Part shown: piece by piece, positions 36,870 through 45,654 of the stretch
Layout of the letters: each line of letters starts with the position of its first letter
Numbering within the stretch: position 1 is the first letter of the stretch
Source of the DNA: Marinilabiliaceae bacterium
GTDB lineage: Bacteria > Bacteroidota > Bacteroidia > Bacteroidales > Marinilabiliaceae
Direction: 5' to 3'
NCBI GenBank assembly: GCA_009777175.1
Contig: WRMI01000001.1
Span: 1 to 64,000 of the forward strand
Length of the DNA: 64,000 nt
Translations under genes and position numbers: made by a program
Notes under the pieces: generated by a model
The model's input: only the letters and a program-made list of their open reading frames with translations
The model's database searches: none
Told to the model about the DNA's origin: nothing

Positions 36870-37826
36870 ATGCACAAATTGCGTAGAAAAATAAAATATT
36901 CTATACTAATTTTTTTTATAAAAATATTCATGTATAAAGTACGTCTTGCTCCGAGGTCTTTGGTAATCTGTGTTTTTGCGGGATTGGGGCGGCTTTCATT
37001 TTTCTTTGTTAGGAAGGAGCGGGAAAAAACTATCAAAAATTTGAAAATTGCTTATGGAGAAACTAAAACTGATAAAGAAATCAAAGTTATGGCAAAAAAA
37101 GTATTTGTCAATTTGGCATTGGCATTTGCCGATTATCTGCATACAATAAAATTTTTACGTAAAGAACAATTCTCTAAAATTATTGATTTTGAGGGCATTG
37201 AACATTTAGAACAAGCATATAAAGAAGGTCGCGGCGTTCTTTGTATGACGGGACACCTCAGTTCTTGGGAATTTTCCGCAATTATGCCTCCCATTTTAGG
37301 TTTTGAAACGTCTGCACTTAGCCGTCAAATGAAAAACAAAAAAATTGACGACCTTATTGTTAGTTATCGGCAAAAAAGAGGTATGAAAAACATCGGTCGA
37401 GGTAGTAAATATCCGCAATTGATTGAAGTACTTAAAAAAGGGGAATGCCTGATAATAATGACCGACCAAGATACTAAGACAAAAGGAGTTTTTGTAAATT
37501 TTTTTGGAAAACCTGCTTATACGCCCTTAGGAGTTGCGCGGTTAGCATTTGATTCAAAAGCAGTTGTCGTTCCGATGTTTATGATACGAAAACCTGACAA
37601 AAAATATTGTTTCAAAATTCTCCCGCCAGTCCCCTTTATTGATACGGGAAATTTAGAACACGACTTGTATGAAAATACTAGAATTCACACCGAAATTTAC
37701 GAAAAAATGATTGCACAATATCCTGAACAATGGGTCTGGATGCACGAAAGATGGAAAACAACCCCCGAAGAAGTAGAACGATTCTTAGAAAATAAAAGAA
37801 AAACGGCTATGAATAACGAATCTTAA
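36870..37826 (+). CDS. Lipid A-type lysophospholipid acyltransferase (LpxL/HtrB family)
   Basis: 318 residues from the ATG at 36870; the frame can be extended to a TTG at 36858. An N-terminal hydrophobic stretch anchors it in the inner membrane. The HX4D/E catalytic motif is GHLSSWE (H129, E134). LSRQMKNKKID, RGSKYPQLIEVLKKGECLII, TDQDTKTKGVFVNFFG and the end WVWMHERWKTTPEE are typical. It would transfer an acyl chain to lipid A or a related envelope lipid. Confidence 0.92.
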   Translation: MHKLRRKIKYSILIFFIKIFMYKVRLAPRSLVICVFAGLGRLSFFFVRKEREKTIKNLKIAYGETKTDKEIKVMAKKVFVNLALAFADYLHTIKFLRKEQFSKIIDFEGIEHLEQAYKEGRGVLCMTGHLSSWEFSAIMPPILGFETSALSRQMKNKKIDDLIVSYRQKRGMKNIGRGSKYPQLIEVLKKGECLIIMTDQDTKTKGVFVNFFGKPAYTPLGVARLAFDSKAVVVPMFMIRKPDKKYCFKILPPVPFIDTGNLEHDLYENTRIHTEIYEKMIAQYPEQWVWMHERWKTTPEEVERFLENKRKTAMNNES

Positions 37827-37859
37827 AATAGAATTATCAATTTTTTTAATATAATAATA

Positions 37860-38921
37860 ATGAATAAAACCATTTTGACAATTATTTGTTCGGCGGCAAT
37901 TATTTTGTCGGCGAATGCGCAACGTGGCAATATAAAACAAGATGAGGCATTACGTCTCTCTAAATTGCCTTTAAAATGTTTGCAACAAGAATATCCTAAC
38001 AAATTAGGACAAACTTTGCTTGACCGCAGCGAACTTGCCGAGCCTCACCAATTACATCCGGCATTCTACGGCTGTTTTGATTGGCATTCGTCCGTTCATG
38101 GACATTGGATGCTTGTAAAAATTCTGAAATTGTTTCCAAATGTAGAAAACAATAAAGAAATACGTCTGAAATTAAGCGAAAACATTTCAGCAGAAAACAT
38201 TGCGGTTGAAGTTGCTTATTTTGATAGAAAACATGAAAAATCGTGGGAAAGGACTTATGGCTGGGCATGGATACTAAAATTAACCGAAGAACTTAACACA
38301 TGGAACGACCCATTCGCTCGAACATTAGAAGAAAACCTTCAACCGTTAGTGGACAAAATTTTAGAACTCTATTTTGATTTTTTACCAAAATTAAATTATC
38401 CTATTAGAGTTGGCGAGCACTCAAATACCGCATTTGGGTTAAGTTTTGCGTGGGACTACGCTAAAACAACAAGAAACGACGAGTTGATGACACTTATCGA
38501 AACTGTGGCATTAAATTTTTATTGGAGCGACGAAGGGTGCCCTATTGACTGGGAACCAAACGGTTTCGACTTTTTATCTCCATGCTTAGAAGAAGCCGAC
38601 TTAATGCGGAGAATACTACCAACCGAAGAGTTCGAAGAGTGGCTACAAACCTTTTTGCCACAATTAATCAGAGCAGATTTTATTCTCCTTCCTGCACAGG
38701 TTTCTGATAGAACAGACGGAAAATTAGTTCATATTGACGGATTAAATTTCAGTCGCGCAAGATGCCTCAACGAAATTGCTAAAACTTTGCCTAAATATGC
38801 CTTCCTCAAAAAAATTGCCGAAGATCATATTAAACATAGTTTGCCGGAAATTGTTGACGGTAGTTATGAAGGTGAACATTGGTTAGCAACTTTTGCACTA
38901 CTTGCATTAATTAGTTTTTAG
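37860..38921 (+). CDS. DUF2891 secreted protein
   Basis: 353 residues with a signal peptide ending SANAQ (about 20). FYGCFDWHSSVHGHWMLVK, TYGWAWILKL, RVGEHSNTAFGLSFAWDYA and SPCLEEADLM are the conserved segments of DUF2891. The regular helices and His/Trp-rich pockets suggest an alpha/alpha-barrel enzyme, but no reaction is known. Its stop lies at the start of a TTAGTTGTCAGTTGTCAGT repeat. It follows the acyltransferase gene by 33 bases and may share its transcript. Confidence 0.88.
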   Translation: MNKTILTIICSAAIILSANAQRGNIKQDEALRLSKLPLKCLQQEYPNKLGQTLLDRSELAEPHQLHPAFYGCFDWHSSVHGHWMLVKILKLFPNVENNKEIRLKLSENISAENIAVEVAYFDRKHEKSWERTYGWAWILKLTEELNTWNDPFARTLEENLQPLVDKILELYFDFLPKLNYPIRVGEHSNTAFGLSFAWDYAKTTRNDELMTLIETVALNFYWSDEGCPIDWEPNGFDFLSPCLEEADLMRRILPTEEFEEWLQTFLPQLIRADFILLPAQVSDRTDGKLVHIDGLNFSRARCLNEIAKTLPKYAFLKKIAEDHIKHSLPEIVDGSYEGEHWLATFALLALISF

Positions 38922-38966
38922 TTGTCAGTTGTCAGTATTTGGCATCCCGGTGGGCGATACATTGAA

Positions 38967-39157
38967 TTTTTAAATAACAATGAACATTATCACCCGTAAC
39001 TACTTCTTAATTAATCTTTTAACTATTGTTTCTTGTGCCTCTGGGGTTTTCTGATAAATAACAAGCGTACCATCAAAAATATTATAGGTTCTCCAATTCG
39101 AAAACCTATAAACATTTCCCATAAAAACAAAAATTGATTTGCTGTTTTTTGCTAAAT
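38967..39157 (-). pseudogene. Duplicated 3' end of the GH3 gene
   Basis: About 190 bases almost identical (around five differences) to 41505-41693, the end of the GH3 gene and its downstream sequence. It encodes only the last ~50 residues (stop equivalent near 38999) and has no start. The copy ends abruptly before the WG-repeat gene stop. Confidence 0.9.
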
Positions 39158-39172
39158 TGGGAAATTCTTCTA

Positions 39173-41167
39173 TCATTTTCTTATTTCTCGCCCGTCTAAG
39201 TCAAAATATAATTTGTCGCCTTCTCTAAGGGTCATCACAAAACTGTTGTCTATCAGTTCGATGCCTTCGGCAATCGTTTTGGGAATTATCACCTTTCCAG
39301 AATAATCTATGATTCCGTAGGTGGTTTCTATTACTGTATATCCGCCGGTAACGCCAAGTATAAATGTAATCTTGCCTTTGAGAACATCACCTACAAGGAT
39401 TCTTTCGTGCGGATAGAAGACCGTTACGTCAAATATTTCGTGCTCCAATGGAATAACCACATTGTCCGAATAGTCGATGATACCGAAGAGGTGCTTCAAG
39501 GGGTCTTTAAAAGAAGATTTTGCAGTGGCAACAACAATCCATCCTTTTTCTTCAAAAGTAGCCATGTCGAATCTGGAGTAGTAGAAGTTCGACCGGACTA
39601 TTTCCTTTTTTTGATCCAGATCATATATCCCGTAGTAATTTCGGAGCCCTCCGCCCCATTCGCCAAATTTGCCGATACCGTATGCCCTGGTGAGCAAATA
39701 CCAGTTGCCCGGAACAGAATCCAATTTCACAACAGATGTGAACCTTCGATTGGATCGAAGCAACTCTTTGCCTGATTTGTCAATTAATATATGTTCGGGT
39801 ACAATAGTAGACAAATTATTCCTTATGTTTGCTCCTGCTGCGCGCTGCATCGCCGCTCTTTGCATGTCGCTGTTGTATTTGTTCTCTATTTCTCTCTGTT
39901 TTTGTTGAAATTGCTGCTCCCATCTTTGTTTTTTCTGTTCGGCTTGCAGATTGCCACCGGTAGGTCCATGATATACTCTTTGTTGTTCAAGTGCTGACAT
40001 AGACATCATTGCCGTGCTGACGGCAAATAATTGATCAGCCATTCCTTGTAAAGCGGCGGCGGTAGCACGTAATTCTGCTTCAATATCAAGGTTCACCATG
40101 ACTTTCGTTGCTACTGTTACCCCGTTTTCAAAATCAATTGCCGCGATATATTTTGGTTTAATAACTTCTTTGCCTGCCAAGTTAATAAAGCCATACTTAT
40201 CTTTCTTCATCACCTTTGCCATACCTTCCGAAAAACCAAATACCTTGTCATAGTTTAATTTTATCGGGATAACCACTTTTTCAGCCGTGTCTATATAACC
40301 CCATTTTTTATTTCGCATCACGGCGATTAATCCTTCGGAGTATGGACCGTATTGTTCGTAATTCAACTTGCAAGGAATAACAATTTTCCCTTCTCTGTCG
40401 ATGTAGCCCCACAAGCCGTTTTGTTTTACTGCAACTGATCCATTCGAAAAGTAGGTGCAGTCGTCATAATCCGCAGGGATGACCATCTTGCATCGTTCGT
40501 TGATAAACCCAATTTTTCCGTGACCTCTCAGGGGCGCAAGACCTTCGTCGAAAATGATGGCTTCATACTGCGCAGGGATAACTTCTTTCCATTGCATATC
40601 AATTATTCCCCATTTATCTTCGCGTTTGACAAATGCAAAATCAAACAATACTTCCCCGAAAATTCCGATATCATCATAAACAGGTTTGCATATTTCACGG
40701 TAGGTGGTATCAATAACTCCCCATTTTCCCTCGCGTTTGACGAGCGCAGCACCCCACGAAAAATTTTTGATTTCATCGTAAACAATTGGCAATATTTCAG
40801 CGCCTGTCGTATCAATTATGCCACATTTTTTGTCACGTTTAATGCGGGCAACGCCATTCGAGAACGGATGGGCTTCATCGTAAATCAGCGGGATGACTTC
40901 CTGTCCCTGACGGTTCACGTAACCCCATTTATTTTTCCGTACGAGGAGTAGACCATCGCTGTAGACCCATCCTGTTCCTTCGTAAATTATCGGTACTACA
41001 ATATTTCCCTTTTCGTCAATGAAACCAAACTTCTTTTTTTCCGATACCTTATACCAACCAAGTTCGTCTGGCTCACCCTCTTTCTTGTATGTGGGCTCTT
41101 GCGCATAATTACCAATACCTACGGCAAGCAGCATGATTGTTATAATTAATCTCGTTCTGGTTTCCAT
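39173..41167 (-). CDS. Secreted WG-repeat protein
   Basis: 664 residues from the ATG at 41167 (METRTRLIITIMLLAVG ... NYAQ signal peptide); the longer frame adds 20 residues. Nine N-terminal WG beta-hairpin repeats of the type KWGYVNRQGQEVIPLIYDEA, a Gln-rich coiled-coil region (LQAEQKKQRWEQQFQQKQRE), a unique middle, and two more WG-type units near the end (FGIIDYSDNVVIP, YGIIDYSGKVIIP). WG repeats probably form a propeller or solenoid; the role is unknown. The gene lies between two copies of the GH3 3' end, a sign of recent insertion or duplication. Confidence 0.85.
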   Translation of the reverse strand: METRTRLIITIMLLAVGIGNYAQEPTYKKEGEPDELGWYKVSEKKKFGFIDEKGNIVVPIIYEGTGWVYSDGLLLVRKNKWGYVNRQGQEVIPLIYDEAHPFSNGVARIKRDKKCGIIDTTGAEILPIVYDEIKNFSWGAALVKREGKWGVIDTTYREICKPVYDDIGIFGEVLFDFAFVKREDKWGIIDMQWKEVIPAQYEAIIFDEGLAPLRGHGKIGFINERCKMVIPADYDDCTYFSNGSVAVKQNGLWGYIDREGKIVIPCKLNYEQYGPYSEGLIAVMRNKKWGYIDTAEKVVIPIKLNYDKVFGFSEGMAKVMKKDKYGFINLAGKEVIKPKYIAAIDFENGVTVATKVMVNLDIEAELRATAAALQGMADQLFAVSTAMMSMSALEQQRVYHGPTGGNLQAEQKKQRWEQQFQQKQREIENKYNSDMQRAAMQRAAGANIRNNLSTIVPEHILIDKSGKELLRSNRRFTSVVKLDSVPGNWYLLTRAYGIGKFGEWGGGLRNYYGIYDLDQKKEIVRSNFYYSRFDMATFEEKGWIVVATAKSSFKDPLKHLFGIIDYSDNVVIPLEHEIFDVTVFYPHERILVGDVLKGKITFILGVTGGYTVIETTYGIIDYSGKVIIPKTIAEGIELIDNSFVMTLREGDKLYFDLDGREIRK

Positions 41168-41345
41168 TACTTTATTTAAATTACTACACTGTCTCATTAC
41201 ATATCTTTTTATTAAAAATGTACTCAAATTCTATATTTCCGTCGTTCATTTTGCGGCAGTAACGTCTGCTATCCACTTTTCAATGGGGTGTCTCACAATA
41301 GCCTGCAAGTGAGAATATTTTATTTATTCTTTAAAAATCATAGCG

Positions 41346-41376
41346 CAAAGGTAAATATTATTTCTGAAAAAACAAC
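41346..41376 (-). promoter_or_regulatory. Promoter of the WG-repeat gene
   Basis: On the minus strand TACCTTTG (41346-41353) with TTG(T) about 19 bases upstream (41373-41376), giving a leader of roughly 175 bases. Nothing else is recognised in 41228-41504. Confidence 0.6.
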
Positions 41377-41536
41377 AAAACAGCAAAACAGAATACAGAA
41401 AAAATTTTCCTAATTATTTTTCCTACTTTTTGGCTTACTCTTACTGCATAACCTATAACTCAAAGATATTCACACTTAAACCAGCATTTTATGGTGTTGC
41501 ATTATTTTAAATAACAATGAACATTATCACCCGTAA

Positions 41537-43174
41537 CTACTTCTTAATTAATCTTTTAACCATTGCTTCTTGTGCCTCTGGGGTTTTCTGATAAACAACA
41601 AGCGTACCATCAAAAATATTATAGGTTCTCCAATTCGAAAACCTATAAACATTTCCCATAAAAACAAAAATTGATTTGCTGCTTTTTGCTATATCGTAAA
41701 TTTGCTGCTTTTTGGAATTGTTTGCCGTATTGCGTCCCCAACTTTCATCGGCAACAACAAAAATTATGTTTGTGTAATTCTTTGCTTTTTTAAAGACTTC
41801 CTGAAAATTTGCATCATTATTGAGCGGGAGTTTAAATAACTCAATATTAGGTTGTTGATTGATTATTTTTTCAAAATTAGAGATATCGCCAATAATAAAA
41901 CATCCCCATTTTTCAGAATTATCTTTTATAGGAATAACGTTATTTTTATTACTAATCACTTTCACAGCGGCTTCGTAGAGTTGTCTGTTCAATTTTTTTG
42001 CTTCGGGAGAATTAAGTTCGCTAAGTAATTTTTCGGGAGCTATTTTAATAGTATCATTTTGAGTCAGAAAGTATTTGAAGGCTAACGAACGTTTACATTT
42101 ATCTTCAATTTCTTGTGCTGTTATTTTTTTATCATTAATAAACTCTTTAACTTTATTAATTGCTTCGGGCAGGTTTTCGGTAAAGAGGATTATATCGTTA
42201 CCGGCAGCCAATGCCAATGCATCTACTTCACCCGGTTTTCCCATAATTTTAGCACCTTTCATATTAACTGCATCGGAAATTACTAAACCTGTGAAATTAA
42301 ATTCGTTTTTCAGGATATTTTTCATTATATTGCTCGAAAAAGTTGCAGGAATATTAGTTTTTGGTTCTAGTGCAGGAACTTCTAAGTGCGAGCTCATAAT
42401 TCCCCAAATTCCTTCATTAGCGAGTGTTTTAAAGGGGAAAAGTTCAACGGAGTCAAGTCTTGCTCTATTGTGATTAATTTGAGGAAGTGTTTTGTGGGAA
42501 TCGGTATCAGTATCGCCGTGTCCGGGGAAGTGTTTTGCGACTGCCATAACGCCTCCATCTTGCAGTCCTTGCATATATGCGGATGCTTTTCGTGCGACAT
42601 TTTTAGGGTTGTCGCCGTAGGAACGTACTCCAATAACGGGGTTTTTAGGATTGCTATTAATATCTGCAACGGGAGCTAAATTGGCATGAATACCCATAAT
42701 TTTACATTGCCGCGCTATTTCGAGACCCATTGCATAAATCAGCGAGTCATCTCGAATTGCACCAAGCGTCATTGCTTTTGGAAATTCAACAACACCCGAA
42801 AAACGCATGGCAACTCCATTTTCGCCATCTATTGAGACAATAAGTGGTATTTTTGAAATACTTTGGTATTCTGCAATTACTTCTTGTGCTTTTTGAGGAG
42901 TCATCCGAAACAAAATAATCCCACCGGGTTGATTATTTTCAATCAATTTTTTATAACGGTCAAAAGCAACTTTATTATCAGGATTTTCTATTGCAATCCA
43001 AAAAAGTTGTGCAATCCGTTCCTCTTCTGTTAAAATATTGTAAATAGAATCAGCCCATTGAGCACCAATTTGATAAACATCAGTTGGATATAATGACTCC
43101 GTTTCTTTTGGTTTTGAATACATAATATTGCTTATTATTAGTATACTTAAAACAATTTTTCTTCTTAAATTCAT
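41537..43174 (-). CDS. Glycoside hydrolase family 3, NagZ-like
   Basis: 545 residues with an N-terminal signal peptide. Beta-N-acetylglucosaminidase-type barrel: PGGIILF, IDGENGVAMRF, NLAPVADINSNPKNPVIGVRSYG, KHFPGHGDTDTDSH (214-227; the His loop of NagZ) and VISDAVNMKGA with the nucleophile D301. The C-terminal ~150 residues form a second, smaller alpha/beta domain. The serine-hydrolase domain often fused to Bacteroidota GH3 proteins is absent. A likely role is trimming GlcNAc from muropeptides or glycans in the periplasm. Third gene of the minus-strand operon PQQ-propeller, signal peptidase, GH3. Confidence 0.9.
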   Translation of the reverse strand: MNLRRKIVLSILIISNIMYSKPKETESLYPTDVYQIGAQWADSIYNILTEEERIAQLFWIAIENPDNKVAFDRYKKLIENNQPGGIILFRMTPQKAQEVIAEYQSISKIPLIVSIDGENGVAMRFSGVVEFPKAMTLGAIRDDSLIYAMGLEIARQCKIMGIHANLAPVADINSNPKNPVIGVRSYGDNPKNVARKASAYMQGLQDGGVMAVAKHFPGHGDTDTDSHKTLPQINHNRARLDSVELFPFKTLANEGIWGIMSSHLEVPALEPKTNIPATFSSNIMKNILKNEFNFTGLVISDAVNMKGAKIMGKPGEVDALALAAGNDIILFTENLPEAINKVKEFINDKKITAQEIEDKCKRSLAFKYFLTQNDTIKIAPEKLLSELNSPEAKKLNRQLYEAAVKVISNKNNVIPIKDNSEKWGCFIIGDISNFEKIINQQPNIELFKLPLNNDANFQEVFKKAKNYTNIIFVVADESWGRNTANNSKKQQIYDIAKSSKSIFVFMGNVYRFSNWRTYNIFDGTLVVYQKTPEAQEAMVKRLIKK

Positions 43175-43245
43175 TATAGTGGTTAGTGGTTAGTGATTAG
43201 TGGTTAAATGATATTTTCATTTCTTATGAATAATGCAATTTAAAA

Positions 43246-43707
43246 TTAATTTTTGTGATTAATTTTTGTCCATACCCAAATCAAAAAATTTGTTATCGGA
43301 GCAATAACAGGCAGGCAAAATGCAATAAATTTTCTATTATTTCCAATGGCAAAATGTGCTAATTTCCAGCGAGATTTGACAATTTTGGTTACTGTTCCTT
43401 TTATTTGTTCTGGTTTTATAGGATTGTCCTTTATAAGTTTGCTATCTCCGCGGGTATAAAAAAGATTTTTTTTTCTGTTTCGTTTTATTAACCTGTGTGT
43501 TACCCACTTGTTATCTATCTTAAAGACAACAACATCGCCAATTTTGAGGTTTTCAATATCTATTGTCTTGATTTGTACAATGTCGTTATGCACCAAAAAA
43601 GGAAACATACTAAAACCGGACAACACGATTTGAACTATTTTTTCTTGTATTAACATTTCTTCCAAAATAGGTGAAAAATCAATATTGGAAATCTCATTAT
43701 TAATCAT
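43246..43707 (-). CDS. Signal peptidase I-like protein (S24/S26, Ser-His type)
   Basis: 153 residues. S33 in SGFSMFPFLVHNDIV and the second catalytic box VTHRLIKRN, with H71 in place of the bacterial lysine, point to the ER/archaeal-like (S26B, SipW) branch. The C-terminal hydrophobic stretch (about 125-148) anchors it in the membrane; there is no N-terminal anchor. The ATG overlaps the preceding stop by 4 bases (43704-43707). It may process a dedicated set of exported proteins, perhaps those encoded with it. Confidence 0.85.
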   Translation of the reverse strand: MINNEISNIDFSPILEEMLIQEKIVQIVLSGFSMFPFLVHNDIVQIKTIDIENLKIGDVVVFKIDNKWVTHRLIKRNRKKNLFYTRGDSKLIKDNPIKPEQIKGTVTKIVKSRWKLAHFAIGNNRKFIAFCLPVIAPITNFLIWVWTKINHKN

Positions 43708-44954
43708 AATTCATAACAAAACAATAAATCCTGATCTCTAACATACAATTTTCCATTTGCAACAACATGATGCGTCAAAACTAAATTATCGTTGGTTTCT
43801 ATTGTTGTTCGTTCAGGAACATCAAATCCGCCAAACTCTTTCCAACCGTTTGGAGATGCTTCGATTAGTAGCAGTGCGCCACGACCTTCAGACAGTAATA
43901 GACGGTCATTAATAGCGACCATTCCACCATTTCCAAATTTGCTGCCGCCTCTACCGATATGCCAGACATTTTCGCCGGTTTCAAGATTTTGACAAGTCCA
44001 CCCAGAAGTTTCTGAAAAACCGTAAAGATAACCATCAATCAATACAACTCCGCTACTATAATTGCACATATTTGTGTTGGCATATACAATTTCGGTTTTA
44101 AAAGTTTCATTTTCCTTTGAAAGTCGGATAGCAGTTGATCCTGCATTGTAACCGGCTGTAGCATAAACTAAATTTTCGTGGTAGAGGGGCGTAGGAATTA
44201 CTGCAACTTTATAACCTTCGATTTCAAGGCGCCAAAGCAATTTGCCATCTTTTGCCGAAACACCTGCAATGCCTTTTGCGGATTGCTGAATATATTGCCT
44301 AACTCCTTCAATTTCAGCAACAATGGGCGATGAATATGCAGCTTCGTCTGTCCATTCTTTTGCAATCCAAACAGTTTTGCCTGAATATTTGTCGAGAGCC
44401 GCCATGGTTCCACTTTCGCCACCAGGGGTGCAAATCATTAGATTATCGTCTATCAGAAGTGATTCGCTGTAACCCCATTGGGACATAATTTTGCCATCAA
44501 ACTCTTCGGGTAGGTTTCTTTGCCACAAAATTTTTCCGTCAATAGCCGACAGACAATGAATGTCGCCTGCGGGACGTAACAAATAGAGCCTGTCGTCATC
44601 AACGGTAATTGTGCCGCGAGGACCGTCACCATGTTCCTGCACAAAACGCTCACCAAGTTGTTGTTTCCAGATTAATTTGCCCGTTTCAGTATCTAATGCA
44701 AAGGCAAATTCACAACTGTCAGCACCCGACAAATATAACGTTGTACCAACAACAGCAGGCGATGAATATCCGGCCCCTGCATCCCTGAATATCCACGCAA
44801 GACGAGGTTTTTCTTCCGACCAATCCAAATTGGCTGAATTATTCCTTATTATGTTACGACGATTTTCACCTCGCCATTGAAACCAATCTTGAGCGGAGAT
44901 GTTTAAACAATAAATTGATATTGTTAATGTTAAGATAATTTTTAATTTTATCAT
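43704..44954 (-). CDS. Secreted PQQ-binding-like beta-propeller protein
   Basis: 416 residues from the ATG at 44954 (MIKLKIILTLTISIY ... ISAQ signal peptide). After QDWFQWRGENRRN come propeller blades such as FAFALDTETGKLIWKQQLGE, HCLSAIDGKILWQRNLPEE and ALDKYSGKTVWIAKEW. The catalytic residues of true quinoprotein dehydrogenases are not evident, so it is called a PQQ-like propeller, probably a binding or scaffold protein. Paralogues at 50589 and 55458. First gene of the operon ending in GH3. Confidence 0.88.
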   Translation of the reverse strand: MIKLKIILTLTISIYCLNISAQDWFQWRGENRRNIIRNNSANLDWSEEKPRLAWIFRDAGAGYSSPAVVGTTLYLSGADSCEFAFALDTETGKLIWKQQLGERFVQEHGDGPRGTITVDDDRLYLLRPAGDIHCLSAIDGKILWQRNLPEEFDGKIMSQWGYSESLLIDDNLMICTPGGESGTMAALDKYSGKTVWIAKEWTDEAAYSSPIVAEIEGVRQYIQQSAKGIAGVSAKDGKLLWRLEIEGYKVAVIPTPLYHENLVYATAGYNAGSTAIRLSKENETFKTEIVYANTNMCNYSSGVVLIDGYLYGFSETSGWTCQNLETGENVWHIGRGGSKFGNGGMVAINDRLLLSEGRGALLLIEASPNGWKEFGGFDVPERTTIETNDNLVLTHHVVANGKLYVRDQDLLFCYEL

Positions 44955-45041
44955 TATAATAGTTTTGTTAATATTAATTCTAATGTATTTGTAAAGTTTT
45001 GAAAACCAAAATATGAAATAACTCAGGGCTTTCACAATATT

Positions 45042-45334
45042 TTAAAATTTCATTCTAACCGCCTTCTGAAGTAAAAAACAGGGTTTTCCGTTTTGTGGGA
45101 CTGTAATATCATTGTCTTTGGGATAATATTTTCCTTCAATTGTAATTTCTTTGTTTTCTTCTCCGAAAAAATGAATCGAATAATCATTTTCAAAAATTTT
45201 TCACAAAGTTTCTGCTAAAAATTTGTGAAGTGGTTTTAATTTTGCCGTACTCCTTGCTCCAAACTCTTTGTATGCCTTAAATGAGGCTTCAAGTTCTTTT
45301 ATCAGTTCCTGTTCTTTGTACTGATTTGCTTTCT
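45042..45334 (-). pseudogene. Remnant of an unidentified gene with an in-frame stop
   Basis: One minus-strand frame reads KANQYKEQELIKELEASFKA and continues to LHKFLAETL, then a TGA, then KIFENDYSIHFFGEENKEIT and on to QKAVRMKF and TAA. The codon pattern is clearly that of a protein, but the start is missing and a stop interrupts it. The family is not recognised. Confidence 0.7.
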
Positions 45335-45344
45335 TTTAAAAACG

Positions 45345-45376
45345 CAAAGATATACTTTATATTTCAATTATTCAAA
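45345..45376 (-). promoter_or_regulatory. Promoter facing the pseudogene and the PQQ/SPase/GH3 operon
   Basis: On the minus strand TTTG (45373-45376), 20 bases, TATCTTTG (45345-45352). It lies only about ten bases before the remnant's first codons, so the operon would have a leader of roughly 380 bases that includes the remnant. Confidence 0.65.
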
Positions 45377-45534
45377 TAAAATTTTCGGATTTTTTGATTT
45401 TCGCACTGTCCCCTCGCTTGCATACAACCCCGAGAGTTACACTTTACGGTCGCCCAAATTGCGAAATTCGGGACTTCAAATTTTCAAGTTTTGCCCCACC
45501 AAATTGACCCTTTTTTCTTTTTTTTGCAAAAATC

Positions 45535-45565
45535 TTTGTTGTTTAAAATAATATATATAATTTTG
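45535..45565 (+). promoter_or_regulatory. Promoter of the 45655 lipoprotein gene
   Basis: TTTG (45535-45538), 19 bases, TAATTTTG (45558-45565), about 90 bases before the ATG. Between 45377 and 45534 I see only a degenerate repeat with CCCCGAGAGTTACACTTTAC. Confidence 0.75.
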
Positions 45566-45654
45566 CAAAACTATTTTTATAAAAATAATATTATAAATTA
45601 TTTATTATCAAACATTTAATAATGACTTTTGTTTAATTAAAATCACATTTAACA

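Noticed and set aside
37860-38921. Glycoside hydrolase assignment for the DUF2891 protein
   Set aside because: The helical pattern is suggestive of an alpha/alpha barrel, but no catalytic acid pair could be assigned with confidence.
43704-44954. PQQ-dependent dehydrogenase
   Set aside because: The blades match the PQQ-like repeat, but the protein is short and lacks the Trp-docking and catalytic Asp/disulfide signatures of true quinoprotein dehydrogenases.
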